Positions 1 to 5,252 of a stretch of 5,252 nt of DNA are shown in pieces (positions within the stretch are counted from its first letter, which is position 1; every line of letters begins with the position of its first letter). The position numbers and the translations under genes are program-made. A model generated the notes under the pieces. That model did no database searches and was not told the DNA's origin. It was given only the letters and a program-made list of their open reading frames with translations. The stretch covers positions 1 through 5,252 of the forward strand of contig CANRDG010000137.1 in NCBI GenBank assembly GCA_947629275.1, given 5' to 3'. This DNA is from an uncultured Clostridia bacterium. GTDB taxonomy: Bacteria; Bacillota; Clostridia; Oscillospirales; Ruminococcaceae.

Positions 1-114
1 CTTCTCTCAAAGCTTTGACTTTTCAGGGTTCCTTTTCCTTTTTGGATCTTTCGATTGTTCAATTTTCAAGGTGCTTTGGCGCGCTAAACGGCAACTTACC
101 GCTATCCACGCGAC
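1..114 (-). promoter_or_regulatory. rRNA-operon leader (5' part), 16S rRNA expected beyond left edge
   Basis: This stretch downstream of the strong promoter looks like the transcribed leader of an rRNA operon. Read on the minus strand it holds, in order, a 17-nt hairpin (103-87, stem AGCGGUA/UGCCGUU with two G-U pairs), a boxA-like motif AGCACCTTGAAAATTGAACA (75-56), a purine-rich run, and a perfect 12-bp palindrome TCAAAGCTTTGA (18-7). The TTGAAAA-TGAAC type motif before 16S rRNA genes, often repeated in the 16S-23S spacer, is well known in Firmicutes, where it takes part in antitermination and processing. No rRNA body sequence lies inside the window, so the identity of the operon is inferred. 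The promoter only about 40 bp upstream argues for the leader rather than an internal spacer. There is no protein gene here; the open frame on the plus strand lacks a ribosome binding site. Confidence 0.7.
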
Positions 115-120
115 TTATAT

Positions 121-149
121 ATTCTACCACTTTCGAGCCGCAAAGTCAA
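121..149 (-). promoter_or_regulatory. Strong vegetative (sigma-A) promoter, rRNA P1 type
   Basis: The minus strand shows a -35 box TTGACT (149-144), a 17-bp spacer, and a -10 box TAGAAT (126-121). Each box matches the consensus at five of six positions. A TGG sits directly before the -10, giving an extended -10 element. Just upstream of the -35 is an A-rich stretch with a run of seven A (about 160-152) and more A/T tracts beyond it, as in UP elements of rRNA promoters. The start of transcription should fall near 113-114. The promoter reads away from spoVAE into the rRNA-type leader. Strength and growth-rate control are inferred from this resemblance. Confidence 0.85.
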
Positions 150-236
150 CAGTTTTTTTATGGAAAACTCACTTTTGTAGCTTTGAACAAATTTTGCGAA
201 AATTCCGAAAACTTTGTGGTGAAATTTAACGTTTCG

Positions 237-265
237 AGCCGTTCCCCGAAAAACGGAAAACGGCT
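237..265 (-). terminator. Hairpin after spoVAE, possible weak terminator
   Basis: Minus-strand RNA from 265 to 237 folds into a 12-bp stem (AGCCGUUUUCCG with CGGGGAACGGCU) around a U5 loop. Two of the pairs are G-U. On the plus strand those two positions become C-A mismatches, so the hairpin favours the minus strand. It starts 13 nt after the spoVAE stop codon. The following bases, CGAAACGUUAAAUUUC, are not a real U-tract, so it may only protect the mRNA 3' end or terminate poorly. It is the only termination-like structure I see between spoVAE and the rRNA-type promoter. Confidence 0.45.
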
Positions 266-278
266 TTTGACGTAATAT

Positions 279-635
279 TCAGTTCTTTCCATGGCTTTTA
301 AAACAAAGAGCCGCCAGAAATCCAAAGACAAGCGCGGCGCATATACCTGCCGCAGAAGAAGTCAGTCCTCCCATAAATATACCTAAAAATCCCGATTCAT
401 CTACAGCTTTCTTTACGCCGTCCGCAAGGAGACTTCCAAAGCCTGTTAGTGGGACGGTCGCACCGCCTCCTGCAAAGTCTATCAGAGGCTTGTAAACGCC
501 GCAAGCACCCAAAATAACGCCTATGACAACATATGCAACTAGTATCCGCGCAGGGGTAAGCTTGGTATAATCAATAAGCAGCTGACCCACAGCGCAGAAC
601 GCTCCGCCTACAAGAAAAGCCCAAAGATAATGCAT
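279..635 (-). CDS. spoVAE: Stage V sporulation protein AE (SpoVAE/SpoVAEb family)
   Basis: This is a small integral inner forespore membrane protein, 118 aa, close to the usual family length of about 116. It belongs to the SpoVA complex that moves dipicolinic acid (DPA) into the spore core and releases it at germination. Hydrophobic segments lie at about residues 2-22, 30-48 and 83-112, with a shorter one near 55-75. The conserved loop with GGGATVPLTGFGSLL (about 56-70) is the family hallmark. Homologues are thought to act with SpoVAC as the membrane channel part. The start ATG at 635 follows a strong ribosome binding site GAAAGGAAG (650-642) at 6-nt spacing. It lies 27 bp downstream of the spoVAD stop in the same direction, so the two are almost certainly co-transcribed from the forespore promoter upstream of spoVAD. 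The stop is TGA. I see no truncation. Confidence 0.95.
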   Translation of the reverse strand: MHYLWAFLVGGAFCAVGQLLIDYTKLTPARILVAYVVIGVILGACGVYKPLIDFAGGGATVPLTGFGSLLADGVKKAVDESGFLGIFMGGLTSSAAGICAALVFGFLAALCFKSHGKN

Positions 636-662
636 AAAATACTTCCTTTCATGTAAAATTCG

Positions 663-1682
663 CTATTTGCCGCTATCGTGCGAGAGCCACACGGCATGGG
701 CGATAGATGGTATACTTTCGCCCTGCTGGTTTATCGTGGGCGACATAAGCGCGCCCGTTGCCGCGAACAATATATTTTTTATCTCGCCTGAGCGCAGCTT
801 CGGCACAAAGTGACCGCACAGCATACTTGCCGCACAGCCGCAGCCGCTGCCCCCTGCGTGTACGTCCTGCGACTCAGTATCGAATATCATAGTGCCGCAG
901 TCGCGGTGGTTTGGGCGTATATCAAAGCCCTCGCGCATGAGCAGGTCGCACACTATACGGCTGCCGACAAGCCCGAGATCGCCGGTTACTATATGGTCAA
1001 AACTTTCGGGAGCAAGACCCGTATCTCTGAAAAACTGCGCCAGAGTCTCGCAGGCGGCAGGAGCCATAGCCGCGCCCATATTGTTAGCGTCCGTAACGCC
1101 CATATCGACTATTTTACCGATAGTCACAGCTCTGACATAGGGCGCTTCTCCCTTGGCGGACACCACCAGCGCTCCACTAGCCGTGGCAGTCCATTGAGAT
1201 GTGGGCGTGCGCTGACCTCCGTAGTCGAGGGGAAAGCGGTACTGCCGCTCGGCGGTGCAAAAATGAGATGAAGTAACTGCGATGACGTTGCTGCCGACGC
1301 CGTTATCGACCAGCAGCGAGGACAACAGCAGCCCCTCCGCCATGGTGGAACACGCGCCGTATATGCCGAGAAAGGGGATGCTGAGATCCCTTACCCCGTA
1401 AGTTGTGCCGATACACTGGTTGAGCAGGTCGCCGCCGAGCATAAAGTCAATGCTATCGTTCTGCATTTGGTTCTTGTCCAAAGCAAGCTCTATTGCCTTT
1501 CGCTGCATAAGGCTCTCCGCCTGCTCGTAGGTCTCCATACCGAAGTAGTCGTCCTCGCAGGTATAGTCGAAGCAGTCGTGCATAGGGCCCTGCTGCTCCA
1601 TTTTGCCGCCTACGCACGCAGAAGTAGATATACACGGGGTATTTGACAGCTTATAAGTACAGCCGCTTAATTTTTCAGACAT
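663..1682 (-). CDS. spoVAD: Stage V sporulation protein AD (SpoVAD), DPA-binding
   Basis: SpoVAD is the soluble, membrane-associated subunit of the spore DPA transport machinery. It has a thiolase-like fold and binds DPA in family members. This copy is 339 aa, full length for the family. Typical segments are visible: GGDLLNQ (83-89), IPFLGIYGACSTMAEG (102-117, with Cys111 at the thiolase-nucleophile position), TSSHFCTAERQYRFP (137-151), MGAAMAPAA (202-210), TGDLGLVGS (233-241), HAGGSGCGCAA (275-285) and ATGALMSPT (308-316). ATG 1682 is preferred because AAGGTGA (1693-1687) sits 4 nt upstream and a sigma-G type promoter lies just before it. The sequence is cysteine-rich, with 14 Cys, five of them in the first 42 residues. 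Its third position is clearly more GC-rich than the flavoprotein gene upstream. The stop is TAG, and spoVAE follows after 27 bp. The usual clostridial partner spoVAC is not found directly upstream. The identification is very secure. Confidence 0.97.
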   Translation of the reverse strand: MSEKLSGCTYKLSNTPCISTSACVGGKMEQQGPMHDCFDYTCEDDYFGMETYEQAESLMQRKAIELALDKNQMQNDSIDFMLGGDLLNQCIGTTYGVRDLSIPFLGIYGACSTMAEGLLLSSLLVDNGVGSNVIAVTSSHFCTAERQYRFPLDYGGQRTPTSQWTATASGALVVSAKGEAPYVRAVTIGKIVDMGVTDANNMGAAMAPAACETLAQFFRDTGLAPESFDHIVTGDLGLVGSRIVCDLLMREGFDIRPNHRDCGTMIFDTESQDVHAGGSGCGCAASMLCGHFVPKLRSGEIKNILFAATGALMSPTINQQGESIPSIAHAVWLSHDSGK

Positions 1683-1686
1683 AATA

Positions 1687-1727
1687 TCACCTTGCCAATA
1701 TCTTTTTATAATAGTATGGCAAGGTGA
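1687..1727. repeat. Perfect 11-bp inverted repeat over spoVAD promoter and RBS
   Basis: The arms TCACCTTGCCA (1687-1697) and TGGCAAGGTGA (1717-1727) are exact inverted copies separated by 19 bp. The gene-distal arm covers part of the sigma-G -10 box and the adjacent spacer. The gene-proximal arm contains the spoVAD Shine-Dalgarno AAGGTGA. It may be a DNA operator, or an RNA hairpin that hides the ribosome binding site only in transcripts started further upstream. A sigma-G transcript would begin near 1705 and lack the distal arm. The repeat is seen directly; the roles are inferred. Confidence 0.75.
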
Positions 1728-1741
1728 GGCATGAATTATTC
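1712..1741 (-). promoter_or_regulatory. Sigma-G forespore promoter for spoVAD-spoVAE
   Basis: The minus strand carries GAATA (1741-1737), an 18-bp spacer, and CATACTA (1718-1712). The published B. subtilis sigma-G consensus is GHATR, 18 bp, CATXHTA, so every specified position and the spacing fit. The B. subtilis spoVA operon is known to depend on sigma-G. Transcription should start near 1705, giving a 5' untranslated region of about 23 nt. A sigma-A reading is poor: TTGAAT to TACTAT has a 21-bp gap. Sigma-F recognises overlapping sequences and cannot be excluded. Confidence 0.85.
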
Positions 1742-1778
1742 AATAAAAAATGGCTCGATATACATCTTACCGAAAGCC
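1742..1778 (-). terminator. Intrinsic terminator of the FAD oxidoreductase gene
   Basis: Minus-strand RNA from 1778 to 1752 forms GGCU, a 2-nt bulge, CGGUA, a 7-nt loop, then UAUCG and AGCC. That is 9 pairs including one G-U. It is followed at once by A and a run of six U (1750-1745), then AUU. The hairpin overlaps the last codons and the TAA stop of the flavoprotein gene. The U-tract ends where the sigma-G -35 box of spoVAD begins, so the two units abut with no spare sequence. The bulge makes the stem imperfect. Confidence 0.5.
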
Positions 1779-2780
1779 GTTCAGCTTTGATACGAATTCC
1801 CACTGACGTTTCATATAATCTCTCAGCGGTTGTATGCTTTCTTCATACTTTGCCAAAAGGCTGGCGGGAGTTTCAAAACAGCTCATCACCGCCCTCGCGG
1901 CGCGATATCCGCTTTCCACAGCCGAAGATATTCCCTCTCCCATGGGATTGAGAAATCCTGCTGTTTCTCCTGCAAAAAGAACGCGACCAACGCCACATTC
2001 AATGCTGTGTTTATTATCAACAAGCGGCATAAGCCATTTATCGGTTTTTAACTGCTGCTGTATTTTAAGAAAATATTTTTTCGACAAGTAGTCCACAAAT
2101 CTGTTATAATACATATCTATATTTTGCTGATCTTTGACCGCGACCCCTATAACGATATTGTTATCCTTGACATTCAGCCACGAGTCGTACTGCGATAATT
2201 CAGGCTGTAAAAAAGCATAGAAATAATGACGATCAAGATCTATGCTCCCCTTGTTGAATGTCTGAAACGTTATAATGCTCCTACCTTTTTTATGCAGCAG
2301 CTTACGTTTAACAGCCCCCACTGCTCCCTCACAGTCGATAACATATCCTGCTTTTATGTTATATCTGTTTTTACCAGTAATTTCAACTTCTACAGTATCA
2401 TCAGTATCGCGGCATGAAACGACAGTCTGCTCTTCCAGTATTTTTGCTCCGCAAGCCGCCGCCTTTTCACAAAGCCACATATCAAAATTATTTCTCCAAA
2501 CATTATAACCGTTCTGCTCAAAAACAAACTCTTTGCCAAAACGATTTGTAAACACCATTCCTTTATTCAAGGCAGGCGCACAGGTCACGCTTTGGGGAAT
2601 GTCCTCTCCGAAATACTCTCTGATAAGGTCAGCAGTTTTCTTTATTATCTGTCCCGAGCAGGATTTATATCTCGGCAATTTATTCTTCTCAAGCAGTATA
2701 ACGCTGTATCCGGTCTGTGCAAGTGTCTTAGCAGCAGTACAGCCTGCCGGACCTGCGCCGATAATTATAACATCTGTCAT
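1767..2780 (-). CDS. FAD-dependent oxidoreductase, geranylgeranyl reductase/FixC group
   Basis: This is a probable flavoprotein of 337 aa. The N-terminal Rossmann motif GAGPAG (8-13) in VIIIGAGPAGCTAAKTLA, followed by Glu31, is the classic dinucleotide site for FAD. PRYKSCSG (36-43) matches the PRxKxCGG signature of geranylgeranyl reductase-like proteins (COG0644 type). VIDCEGAVGAVKRKL (147-161) stands where the family has a GADGANSxVRR segment. LFAGETAGFLNPMGEGI (268-284) is the second FAD-binding motif, with Glu272 in place of the usual Asp. The region after HYFYAFLQP (185-193) differs from the aromatic YxWxFPK motif of isoprenoid reductases, so the substrate is not predictable. Relatives reduce isoprenoids or pass electrons to quinones, and many are uncharacterised. 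A ribosome binding site GGAGA (2791-2787) lies 6 nt before the ATG. Hairpins on both sides suggest a single-gene unit, but I could not identify its promoter with confidence. The DNA is much more AT-rich than spoVAD. Confidence 0.9.
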   Translation of the reverse strand: MTDVIIIGAGPAGCTAAKTLAQTGYSVILLEKNKLPRYKSCSGQIIKKTADLIREYFGEDIPQSVTCAPALNKGMVFTNRFGKEFVFEQNGYNVWRNNFDMWLCEKAAACGAKILEEQTVVSCRDTDDTVEVEITGKNRYNIKAGYVIDCEGAVGAVKRKLLHKKGRSIITFQTFNKGSIDLDRHYFYAFLQPELSQYDSWLNVKDNNIVIGVAVKDQQNIDMYYNRFVDYLSKKYFLKIQQQLKTDKWLMPLVDNKHSIECGVGRVLFAGETAGFLNPMGEGISSAVESGYRAARAVMSCFETPASLLAKYEESIQPLRDYMKRQWEFVSKLNGFR

Positions 2781-2794
2781 ATATATTCTCCAAA

Positions 2795-2832
2795 TTACAA
2801 AGATACGGCTCGATCACAACAATGACCGAGCC
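2795..2832 (-). terminator. Intrinsic terminator candidate after the hybrid kinase
   Basis: The minus-strand sequence GGCUCGGUCA (2832-2823), loop UUGUUG, UGAUCGAGCC (2816-2807) forms a 10-bp stem with one G-U pair. It begins six bases after the kinase TAA stop. The downstream sequence GUAUCUUUGUAAUUU is U-rich but not a clean run, so termination may be partial. Some read-through into the flavoprotein gene is possible, since the intergenic gap is only 58 bp and no clear promoter is visible in it. Confidence 0.55.
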
Positions 2833-2838
2833 TTCGTA

Positions 2839-5252
2839 TTATCCCAAAAACTTATGCAGCACATCAAACAGTTTATCCATATCAAGCGGTTTGGCGATAT
2901 GGTCGTTCATGCCGCTTTCAAGAGCCTGCCGCTTATCCTCGTCGAATGCGTTCGCTGTCATAGCTACAATAGGTATATCGGCTATCTCCTTGTTGTCAAG
3001 GGCGCGTATAGCTTTCGTTGCTTCATATCCGTCCATAACGGGCATCTGAACGTCCATAAGTATAAGATCATAGTCGCCCTTTTTGGCGTTTTTCATTATC
3101 TCTACAGCCTCGGTGCCGTCGCAGGCACTGTCAACTTTCAGACCGCTTTCGGTAAGTATTTCAATGGCTATTTCGCGATTAAGCTCATTATCTTCAACTA
3201 AAAGCAGCTTTTTGTCTTTCATAGCCTCCGCGCTCGGTATAGTTACCTCCTCGGTCGGCGTTACTATGCCCTTATTCGCTCCGAGCGCTGAAACGAGCGT
3301 TTCCCTGAGCGTTGAGGCGAATATAGGCTTATTGCAAAATGCAGTTACGCCTGCTTCTCTTGCCTCATGCTCTACAACAGTCCAGTCGTATGCGGTGAGT
3401 ATTATTATAGGTATCTCGTCGCCTATCTCGCGCCTTATCTGCCGCACTACCTCAATGCCGTTAAGGTCGGTCAGATACAGATCTATAATATAGGCGTTGA
3501 AAATATCTCCAAGCTCTTCTGCCTGCCTTGCGTGCAGCACCGCTTCTTTGCCCGACATTGTCCAGTCGGCGCGAAGACCCAGCTGCACGAGCATTTTCGT
3601 AACGCTGTCACATATTGCGTAGTCGTCGTCTACCACGAGCGCGCGCATACCTTCAAGCTCTTTTATGACTTCTATCTGCTTTGTTTCGGTCTGCAATCTG
3701 AAATCAAGTTCCAAAATACATTCGGTACCCTTGCCCTGTTCGCTTACGACCTCCAGCGTACCGCCCATCATATCTACGATATTTTTAGCTATAGCCATGC
3801 CGAGACCCGTGCCCTGTATGCCGCTGACTGTAGAAGTTGCCTCCCTCTCGAACGGGTCGAATACCCTTTCGAGGAATTCAGGGTCCATGCCTATGCCGGT
3901 ATCTTTTACGCGTATCTCATACTTTGCGTAACCCTCGGGTGCGCCGTGCTTTTGCTTTATTATCAGCGATACCGAGCCGCCGTCGGGCGTGAATTTTACT
4001 GCGTTACTCAAAAGGTTCAGCAGCACTTGATTTAAATGCAGCTTGTCACAGTATATATCCTCATCTACAACATCTATAGTATCTATATAGAAATTCAGCT
4101 GTTTTGAGTGCATCTGGTTGAGCAGTATATTTCGCAGGTCTCCCAAAATTTCCGGCAGACTGCACTGAGTTTCTTCGATGTCAACTCTGCCGCTCTCTAT
4201 ACGGCTCATGTCAAGAATATCATTTATAAGACTAAGCAGATGATTGCTTGACGAAAGTATCTTTGAAAGATAATCTTTAACGCGCGCGGTGTCCTCGGCG
4301 TTGGCTGCCGCTAAGGTGGTATAGCCTATAATGGCGTTCATAGGCGTGCGTATATCGTGCGACATATTTGAAAGGAACATGGTCTTTGCTCTCTCGGCAT
4401 TTTCAGCCTTTACGAGTCTTTCCTGCAATATCGCCTTTTCCATAGTCACCGAAGTATTGCGCAGCGTCCATATCATATATATTACAAACGACAAAAGCTC
4501 CAGCGCACCGACTATGTACCCTACGCGCCTTATTTTAATAGCGCTTTCCAGAACGGTTTCTTCGGGCACCGTTACTGCAACTGCCCACTCGTTGAGATCC
4601 TTTGAAGCGCCCAACTGCTGCCAGTCGTTTTCGCTAATAGGCATATAGTAGAAGTACTCAAACTCCTGCTGCGTTTCAGAGAACATTATGGTATGACCCG
4701 ACTTGCCGTCCTTTATCTCCTGCGCGACATCGTCCATAGACATACTGCCGCTCTTTACCTTTCTGCCGTTAAAGTCGTCAACGGCGCCCAGCTCTTCATG
4801 AACGGTATCCATCAGCAGGTCGCCCGTGCGGCGGTCTACTATAAAGGTATTTGCCGTACCTCCGTATATGTTATTTAAGTTCAGCATATTCGGCAGTTCG
4901 TTAAGATATATGGTAGAATACAGCATGGCGATCACATTGCCGTCTTTTACTATAGGCACAAAATGGCGTATCAGCGGATCGTTGCTTTCGCCTATGCTTA
5001 CCATTCTGTCGGTAACGTGCTCGCCCAGCGCGGCTTCTTTTTCAAAATCAAGATACGCAGAGGCATCTATCTTTCTGCCGCTCATCGAAATTATATAGTT
5101 ATCGGGCAGAAGAATGTTCATCTGCGTGGCGGTGGTAAGCACCGAAAACTGCCGCAAAAACTCCTGCATCATATCCTCGTCGTCTGCCGCCTGCTCGGCT
5201 ATTATATCGGCAACGGCATTTAGCAGAACGCTGTCGTTTTGCAGTTTGTTGC
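2839..5252 (-). CDS. Membrane hybrid sensor histidine kinase with two receiver domains (5'-partial)
   Basis: The frame stays open from Met at 5172 through 26 more codons to the window edge (reading NKLQNDSVLLNAVADIIAEQ and onward), so the true start and the first membrane segment lie outside. Numbering from that internal Met (777 aa to the stop), residues 1 to about 212 are an extracellular, probably Cache-like sensor, followed by a membrane helix (about 217-237) and a short coiled coil (243-263) with no evident HAMP domain. The HisKA H-box FLSNMSHDIRTPMNAIIGY has phospho-accepting His272. The ATPase domain has N-box Asn390, G1 DTGIGMD (424-430) and G2 GTGLGMA (454-460). Receiver 1 (about 509-626) has DDD 515-517, Asp564, Thr593 and Lys615. 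Receiver 2 (about 654-777) has Glu660/Asp661, Asp707, Thr739 and Lys761. Neither an HPt domain nor a DNA-binding domain is present, so a separate HPt protein or regulator is expected. The signal is unknown. ATA codons for isoleucine are frequent. Confidence 0.95.
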   Translation of the reverse strand, partial: NKLQNDSVLLNAVADIIAEQAADDEDMMQEFLRQFSVLTTATQMNILLPDNYIISMSGRKIDASAYLDFEKEAALGEHVTDRMVSIGESNDPLIRHFVPIVKDGNVIAMLYSTIYLNELPNMLNLNNIYGGTANTFIVDRRTGDLLMDTVHEELGAVDDFNGRKVKSGSMSMDDVAQEIKDGKSGHTIMFSETQQEFEYFYYMPISENDWQQLGASKDLNEWAVAVTVPEETVLESAIKIRRVGYIVGALELLSFVIYMIWTLRNTSVTMEKAILQERLVKAENAERAKTMFLSNMSHDIRTPMNAIIGYTTLAAANAEDTARVKDYLSKILSSSNHLLSLINDILDMSRIESGRVDIEETQCSLPEILGDLRNILLNQMHSKQLNFYIDTIDVVDEDIYCDKLHLNQVLLNLLSNAVKFTPDGGSVSLIIKQKHGAPEGYAKYEIRVKDTGIGMDPEFLERVFDPFEREATSTVSGIQGTGLGMAIAKNIVDMMGGTLEVVSEQGKGTECILELDFRLQTETKQIEVIKELEGMRALVVDDDYAICDSVTKMLVQLGLRADWTMSGKEAVLHARQAEELGDIFNAYIIDLYLTDLNGIEVVRQIRREIGDEIPIIILTAYDWTVVEHEAREAGVTAFCNKPIFASTLRETLVSALGANKGIVTPTEEVTIPSAEAMKDKKLLLVEDNELNREIAIEILTESGLKVDSACDGTEAVEIMKNAKKGDYDLILMDVQMPVMDGYEATKAIRALDNKEIADIPIVAMTANAFDEDKRQALESGMNDHIAKPLDMDKLFDVLHKFLG

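Noticed and set aside
1..75. 16S-23S internal spacer rather than operon leader
   Set aside because: The same TTGAAAA-TGAAC motif can occur in the spacer, but a strong promoter lies only about 45 bp upstream and spoVAE just before it. That fits an operon start, not an interior.
15..275. 86-aa plus-strand open frame in the left intergenic region
   Set aside because: It runs antisense to a convincing promoter and rRNA-type leader. It lacks a Shine-Dalgarno site and has no recognisable motif.
810..1271. 153-aa open frame on the plus strand
   Set aside because: It lies fully inside spoVAD on the opposite strand, has no plausible ribosome binding site, and its protein shows no recognisable family. 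It is a shadow of the GC-rich gene.
1752..2832. Recurring GGCTCGAT sequence in the two terminators as a dispersed repeat
   Set aside because: The shared stretch is only eight bases and lies in hairpin arms of similar type. There is no wider similarity, so chance or common stem preference explains it.
2779..2870. Sigma-A promoter for the flavoprotein gene (TTGATG, 18 bp, GATAAT at the kinase 3' end, or TTGTTG, 17 bp, TGTAAT in the gap)
   Set aside because: The first would place the kinase terminator hairpin in the 5' leader. The second would leave almost no leader before the ribosome binding site and has poor boxes. Neither is convincing enough to annotate.
2533..3201. 222-aa plus-strand open frame spanning the flavoprotein-kinase junction
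   Set aside because: It covers the 5' end of the flavoprotein gene, the terminator and receiver 2 of the kinase, all well-supported minus-strand features. The long frame follows from their codon pattern.
5172..5172. ATG at 5172 as the true start of the kinase
   Set aside because: The frame continues without a stop to the window edge, the upstream codons read as a plausible sensor helix, no ribosome binding site precedes this ATG, and the expected N-terminal membrane segment would be missing.

Overview
The window reads almost entirely on the minus strand. It comes from a spore-forming Firmicute, most likely a Clostridia member of the Ruminococcus/Oscillospiraceae type. The support is a spoVA sporulation pair, Firmicute-style Shine-Dalgarno sites, a hybrid sensor kinase of the kind common in gut Clostridia, frequent ATA isoleucine codons, and an rRNA-operon leader with a CCTTGAAAATTGAAC-type motif. 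The lineage is inferred from these features, not from a marker gene.

Layout in minus-strand transcription order, right to left: (1) 5252-2839, a large membrane hybrid histidine kinase whose 5' end runs off the window, ending in a hairpin terminator candidate (2832-2807). (2) 2780-1767, a FAD-dependent oxidoreductase of the geranylgeranyl reductase/FixC group. It is visibly more AT-rich than spoVAD and ends in a hairpin plus T6 that overlaps its stop codon. (3) 1741-1712, a sigma-G type forespore promoter matching the Bacillus consensus at every specified position with 18-bp spacing, interlocked with a perfect 11-bp inverted repeat that also covers the spoVAD ribosome binding site. (4) spoVAD (1682-663) and spoVAE (635-279), two parts of the SpoVA dipicolinic-acid transport machinery. 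The usual first clostridial partner, spoVAC, is not upstream. (5) 278-1, no gene but dense in signals: a hairpin after spoVAE, a near-consensus vegetative promoter with extended -10 and upstream A-tract, and the start of what looks like a 16S rRNA-operon leader (boxB-like hairpin, boxA-like motif, 12-bp palindrome). A 16S rRNA gene is predicted just beyond the left edge.

Functionally, spoVAD and spoVAE should be made in the forespore late in sporulation and help load dipicolinic acid into the spore core and release it at germination. The kinase and flavoprotein are separate transcription units with unknown signal and substrate. The most noteworthy points are the interlocked promoter, inverted repeat and ribosome binding site before spoVAD, the two-gene spoVA unit without spoVAC, and the placement of a forespore operon directly upstream of a growth-driven rRNA promoter on the same strand. 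I found no CRISPR array, transposon, tRNA gene or clear novel multi-gene system.
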